The position numbers and the translations under genes are program-made. A DNA stretch of 64,000 bases. It comes from Hygrophila difformis (Eukaryota; Streptophyta; Magnoliopsida; Lamiales; Acanthaceae). Position 1 is the first letter of the stretch. Each line of letters begins with the position of its first letter. The notes beneath the pieces are model-generated. The model ran no database searches and was not told the origin of the DNA. It was given only the letters and a program-made list of their open reading frames with translations. Of the stretch, positions 22,466-32,364 are shown piece after piece. The DNA lies in contig JAOANR010000010.1 of NCBI GenBank assembly GCA_030278955.1, forward strand, positions 28,460,174 to 28,524,173. Reading direction: 5' to 3'.

Positions 22466-25369
22466 TGTAATACCCCAGATTTTTATCAACGTCCAAAGGA
22501 ATAAAATTTATTCCGATCAATGTCGAAACATCTCCGAGAAGAAGAAAATAATTTATCACAATAAATTATTGCTCGGAAATAAAACGCCGATGGATTCAAA
22601 TTCAAAATGGAATAAAAGAGGGAAAGGAAGCCCGAAGACATTCCATGAATTGAGTCAAGATAATTGGAATTAAATTCAAGAAGGAAAAGAATTTTAAATC
22701 CAAGAACCCGTGAAGTCGGAAGAAATTTAATGATACAAGTTATTGCACGGGAATCAAAAGACGACAAATTGGAAGCCGACGAACCCGAGAAATCGCCATC
22801 GAAAATTTTAAATCCAAAAATAAGGAATTGGATTTAAATTATTAAAACCGAAATAATTCCGAGAGAGCGGAATTTATTATTTATCGGGAGATAGCAACTC
22901 GAAACGAGTTTATCGAATTGTCCCAACGATCACGGATAATTCCCACATTATGATTTTTATTTTTTGAAGATAAGAAATCTTAATTTTAAAAAAAAAAAAA
23001 AAAAATATTACTGTAGCACGTGGCTACTGTAGCACGTGGCTACTGTAGCAGTAGGCTACTGTAGCAGCCGCCCAATTGTCGGCTTAGGCCCCCAAATCCG
23101 GGATTCCTTGTCCCTTTAATGGCCATAACACACCCTAACACCCCATTATCAGCCCCCATAACTTCTTCTTCTTCCTAAACTCTCCCAAAACCAAAAACAC
23201 AAGTTCTTACCTTCCGGCGAACTTCCGGCGACTTTCCGGCAACCAAATCCGACCGAGGAAGTGTGTAGATCAAGGATTGCAAGCCTTGAATTGTTGGTAA
23301 GATGTAAATCAAGTTTCCTTATGGTTTTAAGATCATAACCATCATCCTAACTTACGAATCTTCATATTCAAACACAAATCGGAGCCAAAGGAAGAATAAA
23401 TCGGGTGGAAGAGATTCGTTCGTGACATCCCGTGGATTCCGGACGACCCCGTGACCTCCTAGACATTATCCCCACTGTAAGTTAACCTTACTATGGTTTT
23501 GGGTGACTTAAAATGCAACCAAACATAGAGATTTAGAAACTCTAAAATCTGTCAACAAGAGAAACCCTCGGCGCAGCGTTTTCGTATGAATTTTTCGAAC
23601 TCCTAAAACTGCTCAAACGGGAAAACCCAAAACATAAAAAGTGTTCCTAAGACATAAATCTAGCTACTGTAAAAATTTCATAATTTTTCATATTGTTTTG
23701 AAACCTGATCCGACCCAAAACCGAACAGCATCAAATTTGGATCTTAGAATCCTTGACAGAATTTTCGTTCGAACTTGTTGGTGATTTTTACCTTAGATCT
23801 AGACCGATCCAGGATTGGAGTTGAACATAAGAATTGTAGATCTATGAGTTTAGAACATTACTGTAAGTTTTTAGAATTTTTCGTTGAGATTTGAGCCTCC
23901 GAACCTGAGCCGATCCGATCTGCGTTAGAACCAATGTCAGGAACCTTGACATATTTCATAACCGATCTTGATGAGCTTATTCCTATCATTTATAGTCCGA
24001 ACCATCTTTGTGATCTAAACAAAAGTTGTTGGAAATCATGTCTAGTATGTGTCTGTACAATTTCAGAATTTTTGAAGTTCATTTGGTATGTTAAAAAGTC
24101 AAATCTTTTAACGTTGTCGAATCTGAATCCTGACAGCTTTTTGTTTGTGTAGAAAACTCGATTTTTGACATGCTTCCCATCGTTTTTCCGAAAAACTTAA
24201 AACACGAAACTTGTTCATTGGGATGTTTTTGAGATACTGTGAAAATTTCAGATCAATCGCCTAAGAAATGGATTTTTAAACCAAAAAGGCGTAAACTGTG
24301 ACGCCAAATGAATTTTAAATCGAAGAGATTTTGAAATTCGAAACAAACGGTCGAGACGTTGAAATACGATATATCTATACTTTTGAAAAATCCCGTTACA
24401 CCAAATAAAAACACATTTTCTTAAAAGAATTCTTTTGAAACATTGGGGATTTGTGACCAAGTTTGATATTATCAATATGGATCATACGGTTATTTATGAG
24501 CCCTCCTGGCGAATGGTTATTTATGAGACTAGCGGACATAAGAGCCCTAGTGAAATGTTATTTATGAGGCTTGTGGACATAAGAGCCCAAGCGAACGGCT
24601 AGTGGACATAAGAGCCCTGGCGAATGGTTATTTATGAGACTTGTGGACATAAGAGCCCAATGTGAAATATTGATTATGAGGATTGCGGTCACAAGAGCCC
24701 TGGTGAATGGTGAACTATAAAAGAAACGAAAAATATTTTGAGAAATGATTACGTAACGGGAAAATAAGAGATTTAATATTTTTAAGTATTTATTTATTTA
24801 TGCTTTGCAAATCATTTTACTATGTACGTCGAATTTTGATCACATGGAAAAACTATGTTTTAAATCATGCCATTTATTTATTAGTGGATGATTAACTTAT
24901 ATTGTGTATTACCTACAAATATCTTTTTATTAAATTTAATTAAAGGCTTTGAAACCCCTAAATCATGCTATGTGTTAACTTACTCAGCGCGTTTTTGCTG
25001 ACCCAAACCATTTATCCCCTTTTTCTTACAGAGTATGAAGATTATGCATCGTCATATGCATACATGGGAACATTTGGGGAAATCTCTATTTTAAATCCCT
25101 GCATTTAATTACGACTTGCATGAACGGGACTGTTTAACCCGTGTTTTGGCCATGTCGGCCCTTATACTTTATTTCCGCTGCACAACTTATATTTCCGCTG
25201 CAACTTTGATGTATTATTTTTAAATTATATATGAATGGGCTGTTTGAATATTTTAAATTCTGAAAAACCATAGCCTTGCATCTCTTTAGTGAGCTCGGAG
25301 AAACCGTGTCTTGCTAGGGAGGTGTGGCGGTGGCATCCCGGCCTGGGTTACCAAAACCGGGGTGTTACA
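22466..25369 (+). mobile_element. 3' LTR of element C
   Basis: 2904-bp partner of 10277-13178, ending GGGGTGTTACA, followed by target duplication GCACT. It carries the same CTACTGTAG array (23009-23068) and about 50-bp cassette (24486-24712). Differences include a longer A run near 22990. Confidence 0.95.
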
Positions 25370-25470
25370 GCACTACCCCCATCACAATCCTCATCCAGCC
25401 ACCAATTTGAAGCCCTAAAACCCAACTGACGCCAAACAGATTTTAATTCCCCTCTTTTAACTTTTAAGTA
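25370..25470 (-). pseudogene. LINE D: end of the zinc-binding region
   Basis: Reading the minus strand across the C insertion gives SVWRQLGFRASNWW here, then ICRLWNG across the junction and WAAVWSIWK at 10200-10240. This is the usual tail of the zf-RVT region before RNase H in plant LINEs. The frame stays open to about 25470, after which similarity is not recognisable, so the 5' truncation is near there. Confidence 0.72.
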
Positions 25471-25517
25471 ATTTAGAGTGAATTTTCAATTCCTTCCTAA
25501 ATTTAAATCTATCAATC

Positions 25518-25693
25518 TGATGGATAAGTACTTGGCCCAGTGGTTAAGTACCGTGACTTGCAACCTGTAAATTGGGGTTCGATTTCTCATCGGGTCACTA
25601 TACCTCCCATTTGTCCATTTGTAATTTATTTGGTATAGACTCACACAATCATTTCTCTGGCTTCAGTTTCGCCAAAAAAAAAAAAAAAATCCA
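25518..25693 (+). mobile_element. SINE 1 (tRNA-derived)
   Basis: The head has a pol III A box (TTGGCCCAGTGG) and B box (GGGTTCGATTT) about 40 bp apart, then a non-tRNA body ending in a 15-A run. The flanks share TATCAATC (25510-25517 and 25694-25701). It belongs to the same family as the other SINEs here. Confidence 0.82.
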
Positions 25694-25879
25694 TATCAAT
25701 CCAAACATAACCCAAAAATGTTTGAAAATAACTTTGGGGTATTTTTTAAGTTGCACGTACTTTTTTAGGTTATTTTTGTATGAATAATTTTTGGTGTCAC
25801 CGAATGCTCATTTTCTAAAGTAATTTTCACAATGCATAAAGATTTAAATTTTAGATAGGTTTAAACTTGAGATCTTGCA

Positions 25880-26050
25880 GGGATGAAAACTTGATCAAGT
25901 GGTCAATTTCTTGATTTTCAATCTTATAGTTGGGAATTTGATTCCCCACTTGGCTCCTATTCTTCCCATTTATCCATTTTGTAATTTGTATGGTTTGAAC
26001 CACTTTTTGCCGACACTTGGGTGTCGCTTATTAAAAAAGCAAAAAAAAAG
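25880..26050 (+). mobile_element. SINE 2
   Basis: Flanked by a perfect 13-bp duplication TTGAGATCTTGCA (25867-25879 and 26051-26063). It has a box A-like TTGATCAAGTGG and B-like TTTGATTCCCC, the family tail GCCGACACTTGGGTGTCGC and an A-rich end. Confidence 0.88.
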
Positions 26051-26063
26051 TTGAGATCTTGCA

Positions 26064-26401
26064 TGTATTAACTATTGTAATCTTAGAATATTTTTTTGTG
26101 AACATTGCTTCATGGCGGCTAAAAAGGATTAAAAAAAAAAAGAAAACGAAAATAAAAATAATCTGCAACAATCAAACTCTTAAAACACCAATGCCGACTT
26201 TATCTTCATGAAAGCAGAGAAAAACTTGATTCGGGACGTAAAGAACTGATCCTCATAAGTCCATTATTGTTGATTTTTGTTTGGTCTATTTAAAAACGTA
26301 ATATATGTGAAAAATGAAATAAACAACGACAATTGTCACCAAAAAAATAATAAATAAAGTAAAAGTACATGTCTGTTGCAATGAGGACGACCAAAGTGAA
26401 T
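26064..26401. other. AT-rich intergenic DNA, nothing recognised
   Basis: No reading frame, repeat end or RNA signature could be supported here. The A-rich run near 26127-26143 is low complexity. Confidence 0.5.
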
Positions 26402-26522
26402 GGAGATGTTTGGGAGTCAGCAGATTCGCTAGCAGATAGCAGATTCGGAGAGAGAATTGTGAGAGAATATGCTGATTGAATCCGCTATATGCTCCTAAAT
26501 ATGCCGGCTTCCAAACAAGCCC
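26402..26522 (+). mobile_element. short MITE, 121 bp
   Basis: Ends GGAGATGTTTGGGAGTC and the imperfect inverse GGCTTCCAAACAAGCCC, about 17-bp terminal inverted repeats with a TGTTTGG core as in PIF/Harbinger-type MITEs. It is flanked by AAT on both sides (26399-26401, 26523-26525). No coding capacity. Confidence 0.6.
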
Positions 26523-26664
26523 AATGTCTTCAGCACGTATTATTTGATGGCTCATTAATATGAGATGTGTTTGCTCAAATATATATATACTCTAATTCAG
26601 TATATGCAAAGGTGATAAATTATACTCATTAGTGTTGAATTGTTTATTTTCTAAAAAACATTGA

Positions 26665-26805
26665 TATTCATATGTCGGCAAATATGTGTGGGAACCCAAG
26701 CCATACAAAGGGAAAAAACGGGGGAGGGATAGGGGACTGGGTGAGAATCGAACCCCCAAACATAAAGTTGAAAGTCAGGGGACATGACTACTAGACCAAA
26801 CCAGT
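26665..26805 (-). mobile_element. SINE 3 (minus), head to head with SINE 4
   Basis: The minus strand shows TGGTCTAGTAGTCATGTCC (A box region) and GGGGGTTCGATTCTC (B box) followed by the family body GGCTTGGGTTCCCACACA and TTTGCCGACAT. The head lies at about 26805, next to the head of SINE 4. No clean target duplication was found. Confidence 0.75.
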
Positions 26806-26968
26806 GGATAATGATTTGCCCAAGTAGCAAGTTCATGCCTTCCAACCAAAGTGTTGGGGGTTCGATTCTCTACCCGGTCCTCTATCCCTCCGCTTTATCA
26901 TTTTATAATTTGTGTGGTATGGGCTCTCTGCTCCCACCACCATTTCTCTGGCTTCGGCTCCTAAAAAA
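26806..26968 (+). mobile_element. SINE 4
   Basis: A-box-like TTGCCCAAGTAGCAAG and B box GGGGGTTCGATTCTC about 45 bp apart, body with GTGTGGTATGGGCTCTC and a tail GGCTTCGGCTCC followed by A7. Same family as SINE 1. Confidence 0.78.
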
Positions 26969-27123
26969 ATTTGGAATATATATTGAGTACCTTGAGTAAC
27001 AATTTACTACTTTTAAATGGATTTTCAACATTCTGATATATTTTATATTACACAGTACAATAACAGGATTGGAGTTTGCTTATCTTTTATGGGGATTTTA
27101 ATAAAAGCAGTATAATAATATAT

Positions 27124-27338
27124 GGGAATGTTTGGCAAAAAAATTATTCTGAATCACTCATTTGAGCGACAAAATATTTTTTTTAAGAGACAAAATAACT
27201 TAAAACAATAGCCAATCAGTTCTTTTTGAAGCCGTTATAATAAGTAGCATTTTGGACTTTAACTTATTGTAAGCAAAAAAAATTGGTCTCGAAATTGTCA
27301 AACGATAAATTTTGACTAATTTATTAGTAAGGTAATCA
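27124..27338 (+). mobile_element. MITE related to 28014-28230
   Basis: Starts GGGAATGTTTGGCAAAA and shares internal sequence with the MITE at 28014, such as GACAAAATAACTT and TCTTTTTGAA at matching spacing. The right end is not clear. Confidence 0.55.
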
Positions 27339-27356
27339 TTTTTTTTTGAGGAATAA

Positions 27357-27754
27357 TGGTCTGTTCTGCACGCAGCTTTTGGGAATTTTTGGTAGTTTTA
27401 ACTTTTATTTCAAAACAGAAGTCTCGTTCTGCACACTAGCTTTTGGGAGCTTTTTGTAGCTTTTGGAAGCTTCTTTTTAGAAGCTACCTGTAGTAGCATT
27501 AAAAAATAAGCTAGGAGCTTATTTTTTAGCAATCACAATTTTAACCCAATAACCAACCCACTACCCAGTAGTCTACATAAATATTTTTCATTTTATGTCA
27601 TTTCATACATTTTTTCACAGCTACAGCTAGTTGTAAAAAACACTTAAATAGAACTGACAGCTACAACTCCCACAGCTCCTTAAAACTCCAGCTCCTTACA
27701 GCTCCAACTTGCAGCTACAGCTTACAGCTACAGTTCTACGTGCAGAACAGACCG
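27357..27754. mobile_element. MITE with 15-bp perfect terminal inverted repeats
   Basis: GGTCTGTTCTGCACG (27358-27372) is matched by CGTGCAGAACAGACC (27739-27753). TAA stands on both sides (27354-27356, 27755-27757), the usual target duplication of PIF/Harbinger. The interior has repeated AGCTTTTGG and ACAGCTACAG motifs and is itself partly self-complementary. No reading frame. Confidence 0.78.
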
Positions 27755-28013
27755 TAAGACATCAAACACGATGTCGGCTAAGAGAAGAAAAAGAAAATAA
27801 AGAGAAAACAACAGGAAACAAGATCACAACTCAAGTTCTAAGATAGCAAACGCCCACCGCATCCGAGGATAGTAAGGTAATCAATTAAAAACTAACAACT
27901 AATTTGCTTTTCCAAAAAACTAACAACTAATTTAACACAAATGAAATTACCATCTTTTTCCTCCTATTTTATGCATCTCTCTATTACATACTCCTTCCGT
28001 TTCAAAAAGTATT

Positions 28014-28230
28014 GGCCTGTTTGGCATAACAGCTACCACATCAGCTATTTTATACAATTTAAGATAAATTAGCTTATTTAAAAAGACAAAATAACTTTAA
28101 ACAGTGTTCAATCAGCTCTTTTTGAAACCTCTGCAAATAGTTAGTCTCGAAATTGGCAAACAACTAATTTTAACTAACTATTACTCACATAATCAATTAA
28201 CAGCTAAAAGCTCATTCCCAAATAGGCCCA
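28014..28230. mobile_element. MITE nested in the Stowaway-like element
   Basis: Imperfect terminal inverted repeats GGCCTGTTTGG...AACAGCT and AGCT...CCAAATAGGCC. It interrupts the conserved left part of the host MITE. Related to 27124-27338. The target duplication is uncertain. Confidence 0.65.
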
Positions 28231-28326
28231 ATTAAGATTACATATTTTCACGCAATCCAATGCAAATATTTAACTATTAATATCTCAAATTTTATAAAAG
28301 TAAAAAATATAAAAGTTTAATATTTT

Positions 28327-28494
28327 TTTGGTAAAAGTGACACTCAGGTGTCGGCAAAGGTGTGTGGGAGCCCAAACCACACAAATTACAAAGGGGGGTA
28401 AAGGGGAGGGGATATGGGGCCGGGTGGGGATCGAACTCCCAACCTATGGTTGAGAGAAGGGGGACTTGACCGCTAGGGTAAGTCCCCAACCCCT
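28327..28494 (-). mobile_element. SINE 5 (minus), nested in the Stowaway-like element
   Basis: A perfect 16-bp target duplication AAAAGTTTAATATTTT (28311-28326 and 28495-28510). The minus strand has A box ACCCTAGCGGTCAAG, B box GGGAGTTCGATCCCC and tail GCCGACACCTGAGTGTCAC. Of the SINEs here it looks the least diverged. Confidence 0.92.
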
Positions 28495-28562
28495 AAAAGT
28501 TTAATATTTTAAAACTATATGATTAGATAAATCTAACAACATCTCACTTGACTATATTTTTT

Positions 28563-28705
28563 CTTATATAATTGTGTTAAAAAATTGAATTAAAGTTAAT
28601 CAATAAGTAGTGTTTACTATGCAAATTAATAACATTAAATGACAGAATGAGGACGGAGCGTATTATACATATATATCTAGTCCAATTATACATGGCCACA
28701 TACAA
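28563..28705 (+). repeat. direct repeat, copy 1 (partner 31383-31523)
   Basis: The stretch from GTGTTAAAAAATTGAATTAAAG through TCCAATTATACATGGCCACATAC is repeated at 31383-31523, where about 20 bp, including the Stowaway-like end, are replaced. The two copies bracket 2.7 kb of AT-rich DNA and the triplicated fragment. Confidence 0.75.
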
Positions 28706-28748
28706 AGACCTCACTTAATTATATGACAATGTTCGGTTTTATGTTTAT

Positions 28749-28790
28749 TAGTTATACCCGTCCGCGCAATACGCCGGGCTTAGATTAAAA
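28749..28790 (-). mobile_element. possible Helitron 3' end
   Basis: TTAGTTATACCCGTCCGCGC followed by AATACGCCGGGC resembles the GC-rich hairpin and terminal tetranucleotide of Helitron 3' ends on the minus strand, like those at 41989 and 45100. Only the end is visible. Confidence 0.4.
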
Positions 28791-29715
28791 TATTGAAAAC
28801 AAATATTATAAGTGAAAATAATTTCTTATTATCGTTATTTATAAGTGGGAATCCACAATCCAAATTGACACACAAAATATGAAAAACAGTTGTAAGTATC
28901 AACAAAATAATTATATATTGCAATTAAAATTAACCATATCACTACTAACCACATTGCTAATAACCCGCCGCTCTACACACCTGGGCAAAAAAAAAAACAA
29001 TTGATAGAAAAAAATAAAGTAACATTAATGTTTAAAATAGCATGAATATTAAATTATATGATTAGTAAATTATGAATCTGAACTAAATATAAAATATTTT
29101 TACCGTAAAAAATATTCATGTATACAAAATTAAAACTTATTTAGTTCATAAATTGAATTCTAAATTTAAATGTTCCATACATGTGCAACTTTGAAATCTC
29201 ATATCTATACTATAGTACATATTATCATATCATTGGTAGCAAACCATGAGAATTATTACACTTTTTAAAGAAATTAAAATTAAAAAAATAAAAAATTATA
29301 GTTGACTCAAAAAGAAATTTTTGTACTAATTTTACAATACTATACTAAAAAAAAATGTGTAGGAAAAATTGCCCTCCGTACATTGTAAATGTTTCCTAAA
29401 ATTTTATAAATTTAATCTATATTTATTTGAGTGTCACCAAGTCATACCTATAACTAAAGGACCAACACTGCAGAATTTCAGTTCTTCCAAGTAGAGCACA
29501 TAACCATTGAAGAAATGATTCTTTGTTTAAACCCAGCATCAAAACCATATGGCAATAGATCAAAATCACGTGATCTTCCATAAATCCTTCATCCAAAAAA
29601 ATAATCATCTTACAATAAGTCAAAGGCATGTGATCGTCCTTAACTACAAAGCAAACATTAGAGTTGGAGGGATACTATAAATATTTTTAGTATAATTAGG
29701 TGGGATACTGATAAA
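28791..29715. other. AT-rich intergenic DNA
   Basis: No supported gene. Short frames such as the minus-strand 29423-29629 show no recognisable protein. Several A runs occur. Confidence 0.5.
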
Positions 29716-29991
29716 TCAAAAGAATAAATGTAATGAAATTGAAGAAAATAGAATTTTATTGATAAAATGACACCGCGATAACAGCATCGGATACCTACTC
29801 AGAATCTTTTTGAGCTTTGGCCTAACATTCACAAACCAAAACATTTCTAAATTTGCAACATAAGGATTCATTTCTTTTGAAAATAGATCAGAAACAGAAA
29901 CAAAAAAATTATCCATTTGTGATTGAATCAATTCCATTTTCGTTGGTTGAATACTAAAGGGAGTTGAATCATTGTATCGGTTTTCTTCCAC
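29716..29991 (-). pseudogene. unidentified coding-like fragment next to the triplicated unit
   Basis: A minus-strand frame of 91 codons, MEENRYNDSTPFSIQPTK onward, with an internal stretch FWFVNVRPKLKKILSRYPM. It lies just downstream, on the minus strand, of the first triplicated copy and may be the next piece of the same gene. I do not recognise the family, and it may be non-functional. Confidence 0.35.
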
Positions 29992-30011
29992 TTAGTTATT
30001 GCATCATTCGT

Positions 30012-30290
30012 CGCATTTGAATTTGCCTGATCTCAACACAGAATTTATCAGAAGCGATGGCAACATTCATCTCAATCTCGGCCCTTATTAAGAGTTGATA
30101 GATCCTCATTCATCCATGGAAGTGACCTATTGTCACGAATATCTTTGATGAATTCCTTAGCCTTCTTTCCAAAATTATATTTAGGGGAAAAAAAACGTGG
30201 TGCGTGCGTTTAAACTACAACCCAATGAACACTTTCGAAGGAAAAATCCTTATCAGGATTGGAATTAAACATTCTGAAAGCAGAATAACA
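30012..30290 (-). pseudogene. triplicated coding-like fragment, copy 1
   Basis: Minus-strand homologue of 30892-31190, sharing words such as IRQIQMR and DIRDNRSLPW-like stretches, but with indels that break the frame. About 17 bp of coding sequence are missing relative to copies 2 and 3. Function unknown. Confidence 0.55.
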
Positions 30291-30293
30291 AAA

Positions 30294-30312
30294 TATATAT
30301 ATATATATATAT
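30294..30312. repeat. (TA)n microsatellite
   Basis: About nine TA units between copies 1 and 2 of the triplicated fragment. Confidence 0.8.
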
Positions 30313-30461
30313 AAAATTGAATAAGAATAAGCGATGGCAAACCGTGTATGTATAGATAAATGTGAAGATGGTTAATTTTTTTTAATAAATTAAAATTTTA
30401 TTATATCATATAAATATAAATATATAGATGTGATAACTGTGAAGATGGTTAATTCATTCAA

Positions 30462-30760
30462 TCGCATTTGAATTTGCCTGATCTCAGCACATAATTCATC
30501 AGAAGTGATGGCAATATTCATCTCAACCTCGGCCCTTTCCAGGAACTCTACCACTATATTAAGAGTTCATAGATCCTGATTCGTCCAAGGAAGTGACCTA
30601 TTATCACGAATATCTTTGAGGAATTCCTTAGCTTCTTTCCAAAATCATATTTAAGGGGAAAAAACGTGGTGCATGCGTTTAAACCTACAACCCAAGGAAC
30701 ACTTTCGAAGGAAAAATCTTTATCAGTATTGGAATTAAATATTCTGAAAGCAGAACAACA
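30462..30760 (-). pseudogene. triplicated coding-like fragment, copy 2
   Basis: The minus strand begins in the stretch SNTDKDFSFESVPWVV, then LNACTTFFPLKYDFGK, after which a frameshift destroys similarity at the protein level while DNA similarity to the other copies continues. Same 299-bp length as copy 3. Confidence 0.55.
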
Positions 30761-30891
30761 AAAAATATTAAGAAAAAATGGAATAAGAATAAGCAATTGC
30801 TATAAGAGAAGGAATGAGCAAAAGTAAATCAAAAATTATACTTTTCACAATGCAAACTGTGTGTAAGTGTGAAGATGGTTAATTCATTCAG

Positions 30892-31190
30892 TCGCATTTG
30901 AATTTGTCTGATCCCAGCACAGAATTCATTACAAGCGATGGCAGCATTCATCTCAACCTCGGCCCTTTCCAGGAACTCTACCGCTATATTAAGATTTGAT
31001 AGATCCTCATTCGTCCATGGAAGTGACCTATTGTCACGAATATCTTTGAGGAATTCCTTAGCATTCTTTCCAAAATCATATTTAGGGGGGAAAAACGTGG
31101 TGCATGCATTTAAACTACAACCCAATGAACACTTTCAAAGGAAAGATCTGTATCAGGATTGGAATTAAACATTCTGAAAGCCGAATAACA
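30892..31190 (-). pseudogene. triplicated coding-like fragment, copy 3 (most open)
   Basis: Here the minus strand reads without a stop from GCSLNACTTFFPPKYDFGK through LPWTNEDLSNLNIAVEFLER to FCAGIRQIQMRLNE (frame 30829-31125). The three copies are in direct orientation at 430-450 bp spacing and each is followed by similar AT-rich DNA, so they arose by tandem duplication. I cannot assign the protein family. It could be an exon of a decayed host gene or captured DNA. Confidence 0.5.
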
Positions 31191-31382
31191 AAAAATATTA
31201 AAAAAAAAAAAGATCGAATAAGAATAAGTAATTGCAATAAGAGAAGGAAAGAGCAAAAGTAAATCCACAATTATATTTTTCACAATGCAAACCGTGTATT
31301 TAAATATCAGTGTGAAGATGGTTAATTTTTTTAATAAATTAAAATTTTATTATATCGTATAAATATAAATATATAAATATAA

Positions 31383-31523
31383 ATTTTATATGTTTATATA
31401 ACTGTGTTAAAAAATTAAATTAAAGTTAATCAATAATTAGTGTTTACTATGCAAATATTAATAACATTAAATGACATAATTATATCTAGTCCAATTATAC
31501 ATGGCCACATACAAAAATCTCTA
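31383..31523 (+). repeat. direct repeat, copy 2 (partner 28563-28705)
   Basis: Near-identical to 28563-28705 except that the GGACGGAGCG-containing segment is missing around 31478. Confidence 0.75.
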
Positions 31524-32176
31524 TATCTAGTCCAATTATATCTAGTACAACCCATTGGAAGTCTGTATGTGCACACATCAAAAACTATAGTAGATTATAT
31601 TACACAAAACATCTCTCACATAAAATATTCGTCCATCATCTGCGTTTGGGAACAAACGCTAGCGATTATCGTTTAGCTTTTAAAATACATGCTAAAAGTA
31701 GTCCAAAATCCTATATATAGTAAACACTAATTACAGTAACCGCCAAATTAAATCTCTAATATCTAAACTCTAAACGCTCATTTCCCCGAAATTTTAGCTT
31801 TCCAAACTCCAGACTCTAAACTCTAATTTAAAATTGCATTATCAAACATCATTATTCAAATTTAAAACTAATTTTCACTATTAATTTCAAACTCCATACT
31901 CAAAACTGCAAACTCCAGACTAAACTCTAATTATTTTCCAAACATACTCATAACATATCTCTCATTACATACATTCTTATTATTATTCCATCACACCAAA
32001 CACTTCTCCCATAACAAATATGTAACATGCATATGTAGATAACAACACATTATCCTGCCCCTGAGTTTGTATAGATTACCATGTAAAGTATAGGTCATAG
32101 GAGTAGGTTTTACTAGTAAATAAATTCTTATTAAAAATTAAATAAAGGTAATAACTAATGTATGTATTAAGTTATA
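31524..32176. other. AT-rich intergenic DNA, possible degraded MITE
   Basis: No gene seen. GTTTGGGAACAAACGC near 31646 and TTTTCCAAAC near 31936 could be worn ends of a MITE, but the match is weak. Confidence 0.35.
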
Positions 32177-32364
32177 CTTCCTCAGTTCCTAAATAAGTGC
32201 TACGGATGGAGATTTGTCACTGTTTATTGAGTAATTTTGATCAAAATTTTTAACACAATTAAATAACAAAAATATAGTCAAATAAAATCTTAATGGATTC
32301 GTATAATAATATAGTTTTAGAATATCAAATTTTTATAATTTTTACTAGTATATTATTTAAGTTA

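Larger units (their letters stand above)
10277..25369 (+). mobile_element. Tekay-like element C, gag-only, with nested element B
   Basis: LTRs at 10277-13178 and 22466-25369 are flanked by the perfect target duplication GCACT (10272-10276 and 25370-25374). Without the 7250-bp insert B and its duplicated GTGGC, C would be about 7.8 kb, of which about 5.8 kb is LTR. Its coding content is gag alone: after the gag stop at 22146 the sequence goes straight to the 3' hairpin-polypurine modules, with no pol. C is therefore non-autonomous. About a dozen LTR differences (near 0.4% by eye) make it young, but older than B. Confidence 0.95.
27991..28660 (+). mobile_element. Stowaway-like MITE carrying a MITE and a SINE
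   Basis: Begins CTCCTTCCGT after TA and ends GGACGGAGCG before TA (27989-27990, 28661-28662), fitting Stowaway ends and TA target. Its interior matches other Stowaway-like copies in the window (for example 58067) apart from two inserts at 28014-28230 and 28327-28494. Confidence 0.75.

Noticed and set aside
25518..28494. Possible tRNA genes at the SINE heads
   Set aside because: A and B boxes are present but the acceptor and anticodon stems are not. Target duplications and A-rich tails show retroposed SINEs.
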